A stretch of 64,000 nt of DNA, from positions 1 through 64,000 of the forward strand of contig NZ_JADWYX010000011.1 in NCBI RefSeq assembly GCF_016786355.1, read 5' to 3'. The stretch's first letter is position 1, and each line of letters opens with the position of its first letter. This stretch comes from Frankia sp. AgB1.9 (GTDB lineage: Bacteria; Actinomycetota; Actinomycetes; Frankiales; Frankiaceae). The translations under genes and the position numbers were made by a program. This document shows, piece by piece, positions 44,629 through 53,299 of the stretch. The notes under the pieces are model-generated. The model did not search any database and was not told where the DNA came from. It was given only the letters and a program-made list of their open reading frames with translations.

Positions 44629-47076
44629 TCATCTGGTCCGGAGGCCCCTGGTGCGGTCGACGACGCGGGCATACAGATCTGGCCGGCCCGCCCCGTCCAG
44701 CCAACGCGACCAGCGCGGTCCCTCCCCGCCCACAATGAGGAAAAGACTGCAGCGTCGGGCTGCCGGGACCGACGCATCCATCGTCATGCTCGCCTCGTCG
44801 GTCCAGCTGGGAAGTGCGATCCCGTGAGGGTGGGTGTGCCACATCCCAACGAACTGCGTGACCCGACCGGTCGCGAAGCTGCGCTTCGCGGCGTTTTCAC
44901 GGGTGTCCTGTGTTCCGTGTACAAAGGACCTGTCCGAATGTGTCGAATCGGGCGGCGGTTTCGTGGCCTCGTCGACCCAGACGACCCGAAGGGCGTGGTC
45001 GAAGGCGCCGAGGAGCGTGCCACCGGTTTCCGCGAGCGTGCCTACCTCGGCCCGGCACCGTTGGGCCTCGTCGCGGATGACCGCCATCGCGGTGCTCGAG
45101 AGTCGGACCTCATACTCGTGGCCTGCATCAACGACGATCAGGTCGTTGGCCCAGGTGAACCAGGAAGGAGGGCGGCCCCGGTAGCTCGTTCGGGCGCCGA
45201 TCCGCGCTGGGGCTCGGACAACCAGAGCCGCCATCGGGAGAGTCCTGCTTTTGTTTTCTGGGTCTTCCCCGTCGGTGAGGTAGCCGAGGGCGCCGGTAAG
45301 CAGCTGGCCTGCAAGGCCGGTGGTGTCGGAAAATCCACCAACAAAGGTGGCGTCGGAGCATCCAGGTTCCGGGTGGAAGAGATCCGTTCGCGGTCGGTCA
45401 GGAAAGAAGTCTTCGACGACGTCGTGCTGGTCATTTCTGGCGGCAAGCGACGTCCGCCTCAGGATGTCGATCGGACCTCCGGAGGCCAACGGCAACGAGA
45501 CGCAGGCGATTCCCATCTCGGCGGTGTGCCCGATCGCGAGGGTGACTGCGGCCGGCCAGGTGTTTCGTGCCTGCGAGCGGCGCTGTTCCACCTCGGTACG
45601 GACGGCACGATTCGCGGTGGCGTCGATGACCATGTCGTAGGCACGAGCAGCGCTGTCGAGTTCCCGGATTACCTGTATGGCGTCACGGACTAGCGGTCGG
45701 AGGGCGCATCGGAGACCGAGCCTGCGGAGGCGATCGACGAGCGCCTCCGCCTTGGGTAGGCCGATCTCTGCGTCGGCGTAGGGTTGCCGGACGAGAATGC
45801 CTGGTGTGACGATCGAGTTGTCCACCACGGTCACCTCGGCCGCTCCGGCCCGACAGACCGCTTCTACGACGGGCGCCCCGAGCGCGCCGGCGCCCAGCAC
45901 CAGCACTCGACGGTCAGAGAGCCAGTGCGTGGGCGCGCAGGCGTCGCGCCTCGTCACAACCTCCTCGCGGGCGTCGAGGACGGTCGCCCACTCGATCGGC
46001 ATGACGGACAGAAGGCCCGCCGCGAGGGCATTCAGCGCGGCGCCGAGTGCACTCAGTGACGGCGCGCCGCGATACGCTTTGTTGGCTTTCTCGATCAGGC
46101 CGGTAAGCATCTCGGGAAATTTCCACGCCACCAGCGAGATGTTCCGGTTCTCCGCGCCGGCAATCCCCAGTGATGGGGTGCCGATGAGCACATACGACGA
46201 CGTCCCCATCGGGTCAACGCTGTCGGATCCCGGAATCCGCGCAGCGGCCAGCTCCGCGTTGCGAATGCGGACCGCGCCGAGAAGCCCGACCAGGCCGTCA
46301 CGTGACACGCCCTGCTCCGCTAGCTTTTCGACGAGGTCGCCGGCGCCCAGCGGATACTCGAAGCCAATGTCGCCTGTCAAGATGATTGCCGAGCCGTAGA
46401 GAATCTCGTCGTCTCGCGCGACGGTCACGCCGGCGGCGCGCGCCAGGTTCCGAGCGCCGGCTTCGCCGCGCGGTAGTGCCTGATCGCCAGGCACCCATCC
46501 GACCACGTCCACCCGCGCCGGGTTGACCCGCCTCAAAACGACGACGCCCAGCCACGGGCCGGTGCTTCTCTGGCCATCGATGTCCTTGCGCAGGACGACG
46601 ACGTCCTCGCACATTGAGTAGGCGACGGGCGGGTGCAGAGGCTGGCCAACCTCGGTCACCTCACCCTTCGCCGCTCTCTCCAGCCAGGTGAATAGCCGCT
46701 GGAGGTAGCCGTACATCCCGTCGGGCGCGTCCCATTCCAGCTCGGGTGACGCATACAGGCAGAGATAGCGGCCGAACTGCACGTGCGGCGTTCCCGCCCA
46801 CCGCAAGTGGGTTGCCTCGGCGCGTGGCATGCCGAAAGGGTAATCCTCCGGTATGCGGATGCGAATCGTCTCGCGCGAGTCCAGACGAACGCCGCCAGGA
46901 CCAGTGGAGACGTCGGCCAAGTCCAGGGCGACGTCCACGACGAGATTCCCCAGTTCGTCGCCGGTCGGCGCTCCGACGGTGATCCTCTCGGAGGAGTCGT
47001 CGGCAATCGACGACAGTTCCTCGAAGGCTTGAAACTGACCCGGTGTGAAGCCCCACGCCGACGGTTCAGGCTTCAT
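44629..47076 (-). CDS. E2-E1-JAB fusion protein of CBASS-type ubiquitin-like conjugation
   Basis: Encodes an 815-aa three-part protein. The N-terminal E2-like domain (about 1-170) has YPFGMPRAEATHLRW and a candidate active Cys in GRYLCLY. The E1/ThiF domain (about 380-620) has RVLVLGAGALGAPVVEAVCR and a Cys in HPEPGCSDATF. The C-terminal JAB/MPN+ protease (about 670-815) has WHTHPHG-x7-D with H747 and H749. Type II CBASS normally has separate Cap2 (E2-E1) and Cap3 (JAB) proteins that attach and release the CD-NTase C-terminus; here both are on one chain. The ATG overlaps the CD-NTase stop as ATGA. Confidence 0.9.
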   Translation of the reverse strand: MKPEPSAWGFTPGQFQAFEELSSIADDSSERITVGAPTGDELGNLVVDVALDLADVSTGPGGVRLDSRETIRIRIPEDYPFGMPRAEATHLRWAGTPHVQFGRYLCLYASPELEWDAPDGMYGYLQRLFTWLERAAKGEVTEVGQPLHPPVAYSMCEDVVVLRKDIDGQRSTGPWLGVVVLRRVNPARVDVVGWVPGDQALPRGEAGARNLARAAGVTVARDDEILYGSAIILTGDIGFEYPLGAGDLVEKLAEQGVSRDGLVGLLGAVRIRNAELAAARIPGSDSVDPMGTSSYVLIGTPSLGIAGAENRNISLVAWKFPEMLTGLIEKANKAYRGAPSLSALGAALNALAAGLLSVMPIEWATVLDAREEVVTRRDACAPTHWLSDRRVLVLGAGALGAPVVEAVCRAGAAEVTVVDNSIVTPGILVRQPYADAEIGLPKAEALVDRLRRLGLRCALRPLVRDAIQVIRELDSAARAYDMVIDATANRAVRTEVEQRRSQARNTWPAAVTLAIGHTAEMGIACVSLPLASGGPIDILRRTSLAARNDQHDVVEDFFPDRPRTDLFHPEPGCSDATFVGGFSDTTGLAGQLLTGALGYLTDGEDPENKSRTLPMAALVVRAPARIGARTSYRGRPPSWFTWANDLIVVDAGHEYEVRLSSTAMAVIRDEAQRCRAEVGTLAETGGTLLGAFDHALRVVWVDEATKPPPDSTHSDRSFVHGTQDTRENAAKRSFATGRVTQFVGMWHTHPHGIALPSWTDEASMTMDASVPAARRCSLFLIVGGEGPRWSRWLDGAGRPDLYARVVDRTRGLRTR

Positions 47077-48383
47077 AGAGCTCCAAAGGTGACGGGCGCG
47101 GCCGGTGGATCATCGGCACCGCGTGCCCTCCTCACAGCGTCTTGGAGAGTGGCCCAGCCGCTGGTGGCCGCCGCCGGTTTCGCCGCCTCACTATTGGACG
47201 CCGGCCCATTGCCCGGGGTGCCAGGAGGACGGGGTTCCGCAGGCGGCGGCGCCGGGATCTCATCTTCGGGCGGTGTAGGCACCGGATCGGTCGGGGCTTG
47301 CTCATCTGGTGGCTGTGGTCCCGGTGAGGGGATGACCACAGTCGGGCCTGGTCGGCCGTTCGGCGTTCGGCCAGTGTCGTCACCTAGTCCTGTAGAGCCG
47401 TCCTCATCGCCGAAGCCGGCGCAGCCACCGCGCGGCGCAGGGAACTTGGGCCCGAAGATCTGTCCCCATTTGCAGATGGCTTCCTCGTAAAGTTCGTCCC
47501 GTTCACAGTCCAGAGCTTTCCTGGACAGCTCGGCCGCTCTCGCGAGGGACTCTGACAGCTCCTGCCGCTTGAGGCGAGGCTGAATCTCCCCGCATTTGCC
47601 AGCCGGGTCGTCCACGCCCTTCAGGACGGCGTTCGCCGCGTGGTCGAAGAATATTGCGATAGCCTCCTGCTGAGTCAGTAACGGATGCCACAGGCGGCGC
47701 GGAAGATGATGGAGGGCCAAGACGTCGACGGTGAGGCTCTTCAGGTCCGGGTAGTTGAAACGTCGCCATTCACGGAGCATCCGTGCTAGGGCTGGAAATC
47801 GCCACCACCACCAGTTTCGGACCGCGAAACGACGCCTGAGGTAGAGCGGGTTCGTCGAGATCCACTCGTGCTGAAGACGCCCAGGCGCCCGAACGACGTT
47901 GGTGAGCCGAATGCCACGCGCGAGTTCCCTTTCCCACACGGTCGGCATGATATCGACGGCGAAGGAGCGGGGATTACCGTTCTCGACTCCAACATCAAGA
48001 TAGCATTCAACGACCCGGTTCTTGGGTTCGATTCGCTGGATCCTGCCGGTCCCGCTGCCATCGCCGTAGCCCAGGTGCCTCTTGAGGATCTGCTCAACCT
48101 CAGTCAGGGCGGCCGCCGCGGATTCTCGATCGCGGTCCCATTCAGGCCGCGCCCGCCGGTCGAAGACGACGATCAGGTCCACGTCGTGGATCGGCCGACA
48201 CTGCGTCCGGCGCGCGAACGAGCCCGACAGGTACACGGCCCGCACGCAGCGGTCACGTCGCAGGGCGCGCCGCACCACCTTGACCCGCTGGCGGGCCAGC
48301 CTGCGGTCGGCCGGACTCGCGCTGATGCGCCTCCGAAAGATCTTGAACGCCTCGTCGACCCTCCGAGGCGCGAGAACGTCCAT
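47073..48383 (-). CDS. CD-NTase (CBASS nucleotidyltransferase) with long disordered tail
   Basis: Encodes a 436-aa cGAS/DncV-like nucleotidyltransferase. The active site is intact: GS at 54-55, D67-x-D69 (HDVDLIVVFD) and a third Asp near D144 (FAVDIMP). It should make a cyclic di- or trinucleotide upon phage sensing. Residues from about 310 form a proline/acid-rich linker, and a short conserved-looking C-terminal helix is followed by the terminus VTFGAL. The C-terminus is the usual target of Cap2 conjugation. It is coupled to the E2-E1-JAB gene; the effector gene lies 221 bp upstream on the same strand. Confidence 0.92.
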   Translation of the reverse strand: MDVLAPRRVDEAFKIFRRRISASPADRRLARQRVKVVRRALRRDRCVRAVYLSGSFARRTQCRPIHDVDLIVVFDRRARPEWDRDRESAAAALTEVEQILKRHLGYGDGSGTGRIQRIEPKNRVVECYLDVGVENGNPRSFAVDIMPTVWERELARGIRLTNVVRAPGRLQHEWISTNPLYLRRRFAVRNWWWWRFPALARMLREWRRFNYPDLKSLTVDVLALHHLPRRLWHPLLTQQEAIAIFFDHAANAVLKGVDDPAGKCGEIQPRLKRQELSESLARAAELSRKALDCERDELYEEAICKWGQIFGPKFPAPRGGCAGFGDEDGSTGLGDDTGRTPNGRPGPTVVIPSPGPQPPDEQAPTDPVPTPPEDEIPAPPPAEPRPPGTPGNGPASNSEAAKPAAATSGWATLQDAVRRARGADDPPAAPVTFGAL

Positions 48384-48604
48384 GTCGGCTCCCGAGGCAC
48401 GCTACAAGAACACCATGGTTAGCCAACGGATCGACGAGTGCAAGATGTCCTGGGTGAGCCGGTCCTGTCGGAAAGTCGACGGAAGTACTTAGCCGGTTGC
48501 CCTGGCGGTGGCGCCGGACGGGGCCACCGGTGGTCCGAGTGACCGCAGGCGATGGGACCATGAGCCCGCGCCTCATCGTTGATGGCGCGCGGGCTCGTCA
48601 CTGG

Positions 48605-49984
48605 TCAGGTCTCGACGGTGAAGGCCGGGGTGTAGCCGTGCCCGGCGCCGAGGTGCTCGTAGACCACGGTCTCGCGGAGGCGGTTCCAGCGGCTGCCGAG
48701 AAGCAGCGCGAGACCTCCGGGCCCGGCGAGAAAGAGGTGGATGCGCGCGGTCGCGGCATGTTCGGCGACGGCAGCGCGTACTCGGTTGCGGATCTGCTCG
48801 GCGTAGGCGACGGCTTCGCCAGGACCTGCAACGGACTGGTCATCGGCCCCAGCGGCCGGGGTGACCGTGATCAGGGTGCTGATAGGCACCCGCGCGGTCG
48901 CGAGATAGCGGACGATCTCCTCGGTCGGGTCGAGGGTGACGCCGACTGCTACCGCCAGGTCACCGCCCTGATCGAGTCTCGTCTGGCGCGTTTGGGGTGC
49001 GGCGATCGGAGCCTTGGGATTGTCAGTCGACCAGATGCGGCTGCCCTGCCGGTACTGGATCGTGTGCTGGCGGACCATGGGCAGCAGGGTGCCGACGCGG
49101 AAGAAAGTCGCCTGGCGCATGGCGCCGCGTAGGAGCGTGGTGTCCCAGCCGCCGGCTTCAAGTTCCGCAGCGGCTTGCGTCAGCTCACGGTCCATCGTCT
49201 GCCAGTCGGCAGGGTCGCGCGGCGCGACACGCGTCCGTGGCTGCTCGCCGTCGTACAGGTGCATCCAGTTCAAGGTGATGTCGGCGTCGTCCGCGCGAGG
49301 GTCGATGTCGATGGCCTGCACGCTGAGGATCGCGGGGCGGTCCGGCGCCTGCGACCTACCGGCCGCGCGCGGGTTGCTCGCGGACGCCGAGACGTGAGGC
49401 CGGCTGCGCTCGTGACCAGCGGAGCTGGGCGGGGCGCTGCCCACCTGTTTGCGTGCCGGGTCGGGCGAAGCGAAGGTGCGCGACCGCGAATCCGGCATCG
49501 CGGAGTTTCCCAGGGCCATCGCGCCGGGAAACGGGGGCTCTGTCTCGGGCTTGGCGCGGCCGGTCTCCAGAGCACGAACCGCTGTCTGCAGTGCCTGCCG
49601 CGCCTCATCCTCCCCAAGACTGAAAAGGTCGACTGCCACGACGCCGTCGAGAAGGTCGGGCAGCGGGCAGTCCTTAATCCGTACCGGCAGCAGCTTGCGC
49701 GCGAACCCGCCAGGATCCTGCCGAAGCGCGGCCTGCCACTCGTGCTGGCCGTAGACCGATTCCAGGTAGGCGGGGGAGACGACGGCTAGTACCCGCGCGC
49801 TCGCACGCACGCCCTCGGCCATCCGGCTCATCCAGTGAGCTCCGGGCACGAAATCCCATGCCCCGATCAGCACCTTTGAACCGGCGTCCTCCAGCTGCCA
49901 GGCGATCCACTGGGCCCACGCCACGTCCGCCGAGGCGTACGAGACGAAGAAGTCCCACTCCTCACGTTCACCAGATGGCCTCAC
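48605..49984 (-). CDS. TIR-SAVED CBASS effector
   Basis: Encodes a 459-aa protein. The N-terminal TIR domain (about 1-140) starts EEWDFFVSYASADVAWAQW and has the conserved YGQHEWQAAL that carries the catalytic Glu region. The C-terminal SAVED domain (about 230-459) includes LAVAVGVTLDPTEEIVRYL and IHLFLAGPGGLALLLGSRWN. SAVED binds a cyclic nucleotide and TIR then cleaves NAD+, killing or arresting the cell. GTG at 49984. Its 5' end overlaps head-to-head with a decayed DHH-like gene, suggesting insertion into that gene. It is the first gene of the CBASS unit. Confidence 0.9.
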   Translation of the reverse strand: MRPSGEREEWDFFVSYASADVAWAQWIAWQLEDAGSKVLIGAWDFVPGAHWMSRMAEGVRASARVLAVVSPAYLESVYGQHEWQAALRQDPGGFARKLLPVRIKDCPLPDLLDGVVAVDLFSLGEDEARQALQTAVRALETGRAKPETEPPFPGAMALGNSAMPDSRSRTFASPDPARKQVGSAPPSSAGHERSRPHVSASASNPRAAGRSQAPDRPAILSVQAIDIDPRADDADITLNWMHLYDGEQPRTRVAPRDPADWQTMDRELTQAAAELEAGGWDTTLLRGAMRQATFFRVGTLLPMVRQHTIQYRQGSRIWSTDNPKAPIAAPQTRQTRLDQGGDLAVAVGVTLDPTEEIVRYLATARVPISTLITVTPAAGADDQSVAGPGEAVAYAEQIRNRVRAAVAEHAATARIHLFLAGPGGLALLLGSRWNRLRETVVYEHLGAGHGYTPAFTVET

Positions 49985-50860
49985 GCTACGACATCATCCA
50001 CGAAGCGTGGTTCGAGCAGGCGCCTCGCCCGGACGCGGCCCGCAATGTGCCTGGCCGGCCACCTGAGTTGGGCAGATGGCTCCGCACCTTGGAGGTGACG
50101 GACCTGCCGCCAGGTCACCGACGCGCTGCTGCTCGGCCTCGAGCCGAGCCACTACACCGTCTACGTCAACGACGTCGATGCCGACACGGTCCTCGCCACC
50201 GCGTTGCTGGCCCACCCGGACCTCGTCGCGCCTGGCGCGGCGACGACCACCTCCGCACGGGCGCTCGTCGACGCCGTCGCCAGCCGGGACGCGCACGGAG
50301 GGGCCTACCCGGTGGCGGATCCCCGGCTGCTCGCCGCGTTCGCCCACTGGGTCGCGCTGCCCGACCGGGCCAGCCAGCGCAGCACCGCCGACGCGGCCGC
50401 GCAGATGGCCGCCGACCTCGTCGCCGCAGTGCGGGCCGTCGTCGATCTGATCGGCACGCTGGCCTCGGACGCATGGCCAGCCGCGGGGCCGGGCCGGTGG
50501 CGTCCCCGCCGGTCGACATCACGCACCGTGGCACCGGCTGGGTGATGGTCCGCGATCTGGCCGCTCGGCGGTTTCGAGCCGGTCTATGCCCGCGGATACA
50601 GCCGGGTCGTGCTGTGGCGGGAACAACTCGACGGCACGACCGCCTACACCGTCGCGCGCCGCAGCGCCCTCGTCGACGACTTCCCCGTCGGCCCACCCGA
50701 CCAGCCCGACACGATCCTCGCCGCTCTCGCCGCCCGCGAGCCCGGCTGGGGCGGCGGCACGACCGTCGGCGGCGCCCCCCGCCACCCCGACCGCCGCCGT
50801 AGCACCCTCACCCCCGACGAGGTCTTCACCCTCATCGAACACACCGTCACCCGCACCTGA
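49975..50860 (+). pseudogene. frameshifted DHH-like gene, copy 2
   Basis: Matches copy 1 in blocks spread over three frames: RQVTDALLLGLEP, YTVYVNDVDADTVLATALLA, RGTGWVMVRD and AAREPGWGGGTTVGGAPRHP. The front, including the DHH motif, is missing or scrambled and replaced by unrelated sequence near 49975-50090. At least two frameshifts remain. It lies upstream of array B3 just as copy 1 lies upstream of B1. Confidence 0.65.
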
Positions 50861-50989
50861 CCGCGCCCGAGCCCGGTCCTCGCGGGCGGGCCGCGGCGGT
50901 GACCGCCCGGCTGAGAAGATGACCGCGCCCGCCGGCTGGCCCGACTCGTCGTCGTAGCTGGATGCTCGGCGCGCGGCGACAGCGCCTCC

Positions 50990-51158
50990 AGCAGGCCGAC
51001 CAGCCCGAAGAGGTTCTGGCTTAAAATCGGCATATCCTCTGGCCTGCCCAGACAGCGATTTTGAAGATCGACGGCGACCGCGACTGTTGATCACTGAAGG
51101 GATGTTCTGGTTTGATCTTGCAAAGCCGCAGGTCGGCCTGTGTACAATTTGGACAACT
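50990..51158 (+). promoter_or_regulatory. decayed family-B leader of array B3
   Basis: Has the GAGGTTCTGGCTT arm, a GAAGATCGA half-repeat and TACAAT at 51143-51148. The matching left hairpin arm is degraded. Confidence 0.7.
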
Positions 51159-51472
51159 ATCTCAGAGATCACCAGATCCGAGTCGGATCGCAGGCCACGG
51201 AACCTACCTACGTCGACCCTCATCTCAGGGTCCCAGGGATCATCAAATCCGAGTCGGATTGAACCTCCGGGTAGTTCTGCCGGGCGATCGCGTAGGCGAG
51301 TCCCAGAGATCATCAAATCCGAGTCAGATTGAAACACGACGTGGTACAGGTACTGCGTGCCGAGGGTCCCAGGGATCACCAAGTCCGAGTCGGATTGAAA
51401 CCGGGCGCACCGTACCTTTCTGTGTAGTAGGCCGGGCTCAGAGATGAGCTTCGAATTCGAGTGGCATTGAAT
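51159..51472 (+). CRISPR. CRISPR array B3, 5 decayed repeats
   Basis: Repeats start at about 51159, 51230, 51300, 51366 and 51436. Only the third and fourth keep an intact GATTGAAAC end; the first ends GATCGCAG, and the fifth is barely recognisable. The array looks inactive and drifting. The stretch from 51473 to the next leader holds no gene. Confidence 0.85.
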
Positions 51473-51539
51473 TCGAGGGCCACCGCACCTCCGCTCTGCA
51501 GGAACCCACCGCCCGCCGGCGACAGATCTCACCGCGAAC

Positions 51540-51891
51540 AGACGGACCCACCCGATGACACAGCGAGAACCTCCGACACGCCTGCGGCCCGGATAGGCCC
51601 TGGCTATTGCCGCGACCGGCAAAGTCTGCCCGCCACCTTGATCGCTGTGTTCGCCCTCTGGTGGCTACGAAACAACGTCGGTAGCGACCACCGGAGGGCC
51701 GAAACGGCGATCAAGGAGACGCCGAAACGGGCGAACCTTGCCAGACGCGGCACTATAGATCAATCCATGCCCTGACGTGCGGAGACAGCCAGATAGAAGA
51801 TCGAAAGCGCGATGCGAAGTCGATCTTCGGGTCGAGGTTCTGGTTCGATCTTGTAAACCCGCAGGTCAGCCCATGTACAATTCGGACAGCT
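51540..51891 (+). promoter_or_regulatory. family-B leader region of array B4
   Basis: Contains AGAACCTCCGACACGCC (51567-51583), a 9-bp GAAGATCGA/TCGATCTTC inverted repeat within 51796-51829, and TACAAT at 51876-51881. Between the hairpin arms about 190 bp of foreign sequence may have been inserted. I see no gene here. Confidence 0.6.
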
Positions 51892-52134
51892 GTCCCAGAG
51901 ATCACCAAATCCGAGTCGGATTGAAACTTTGACTGCATGTTAATCCGTGCCTTCCCGGTCCCAGAGATCACCAAATCCGAGCCGGATTGAAACGAGCAGA
52001 CCCTTCATGGTCTTCTCGTCTCCATTCCGGGGGTCCCAGAAATTACCAAACCGGAGTCGGATTGAAACTTGAAGTCCAGGATTAGCTTTAGCATGACTGT
52101 CCCAGAGATCACCAAATCCGGGTCGGATTGATCT
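51892..52134 (+). CRISPR. CRISPR array B4, 4 repeats of 36 nt
   Basis: Repeats start at 51892, 51958, 52033 and 52099; the last ends GATTGATCT. The first repeat follows an intact leader box, so transcription is likely. B3 and B4 lie only 420 bp apart, suggesting a tandem duplication of the leader plus repeat. Confidence 0.94.
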
Positions 52135-52500
52135 CGCCGTGAGGTCTGGCCGGGCGGTGTGGCGGGGTGGCTGGAGACCGTGGGGTGAGGTCATCGCGGG
52201 TGTAGGCGTGCTGTCCGTCTTGTGGAGGTGACGGACGCCGGAGGATCGCGGCCGCCGGGGTGGCGATGGTTCGGCCTCCTGGGGGGCGCGGGTCGCCGGT
52301 CTGCGCGAAGGGATCGGGGATGTCTGTGGTCGGCCTGGGCGGGGCGCGGTGGGGGATGTCGTTCGGGTCCGTGGGGCGTGGCGTTGCCGTGTCGTACGGC
52401 TACGCGCGGGGGCATGTCCTGTCGGGCGAGTCTGATGTCCGGGTTCTCGGGGGCCGTCACGTCCGTTGGTTCCACGGGGAGACCAGCGGGCAGTGCGCGG

Positions 52501-52864
52501 GCGCCCGGCCGCGTCGAGGCGTGGTCGGGCTGCTCGTCTGCCTGGTTGTTCTTCTCGGGGTGGTGCTGGCGGGTTGCGGACGGCCGCCGAAGGACGTGAC
52601 GGCGGTGGTCGCGCTGACGGCGACGTCGGCTGAGCCCGCGCCGGCGTTGTCGGACGCGTTGGCGGCGACGATGCGCGCAGAGGCGGGACGTTCGTAGGAG
52701 GTGGGTGTCCCGGACGTGCGCCTCGTCCAGCTGGGGAAGGCACCGGCGGATGTCGATCTGACGCTGATGCGAGGCGGCGACGTCGAGAACGACTCGAAGC
52801 AGCGCGCGAAGCTGATCGACGCGGAGTTCAGGGAGTGTCGGCGGGGCTCGGCAGCCGCGCCGTG
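52501..52864 (+). pseudogene. interrupted lipoprotein-like gene
   Basis: A hydrophobic stretch ends in the lipobox LAGC (GVVGLLVCLVVLLGVVLAGC), followed by a short extracellular part. An in-frame TAG at 52695-52697 breaks it. The same frame continues sensibly (VRLVQLGKAPADVDLTLMRG) to a TGA at 52862-52864, and beyond that another hydrophobic run (LVSGLGALVMIIGVV) appears. The start is unclear. Unknown function. Confidence 0.45.
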
Positions 52865-53299
52865 ATCAAGCAGAACCCCGCCCGGCACCGCCGGATTGGT
52901 GAGCGGCCTCGGCGCGCTCGTGATGATCATCGGCGTCGTCGAGCCATGTCCGATCTGGGGGCGCGCTGTCCGCGGGAAGCGGCGGCAGTTGCGGCTCGAC
53001 CTGGCGTCGTCCGTGCGTCGCCTGGATTCGGGAAGCTGGGATTCGGACTTTCCGGATCCAGGCGACCGTGACCAGCAAGATCCAAGTTCGGTAAAGAACG
53101 TGAGTCAGTCGGCGAGGTCGCGCAGGTAGGCGCATTGGCTGGCGGAAGCGTCGACGTCCTCGCGTAGCCAGCCGACGTCACAGCAAGCACTGGCTCCCCG
53201 ACCGGGCCGAGCCCGGCCGGGCCGAGCCCGGCCGGCAAAGCAAGCGCCGGCAGGACAGCGTCGCTCTCGGTCGCCGCTGAGACCGCACGACGGCAATCC
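52865..53299. other. gene-poor stretch
   Basis: No supportable gene. It contains a residual hydrophobic reading frame from the broken lipoprotein-like gene and tandem GGCCGAGCCCGGCCGGG units near 53208-53233. Confidence 0.5.

Noticed and set aside
52865-53299. A membrane protein gene after the broken lipoprotein frame
   Set aside because: The hydrophobic run lies after two stop codons, without a start or ribosome site and with no conserved pattern.
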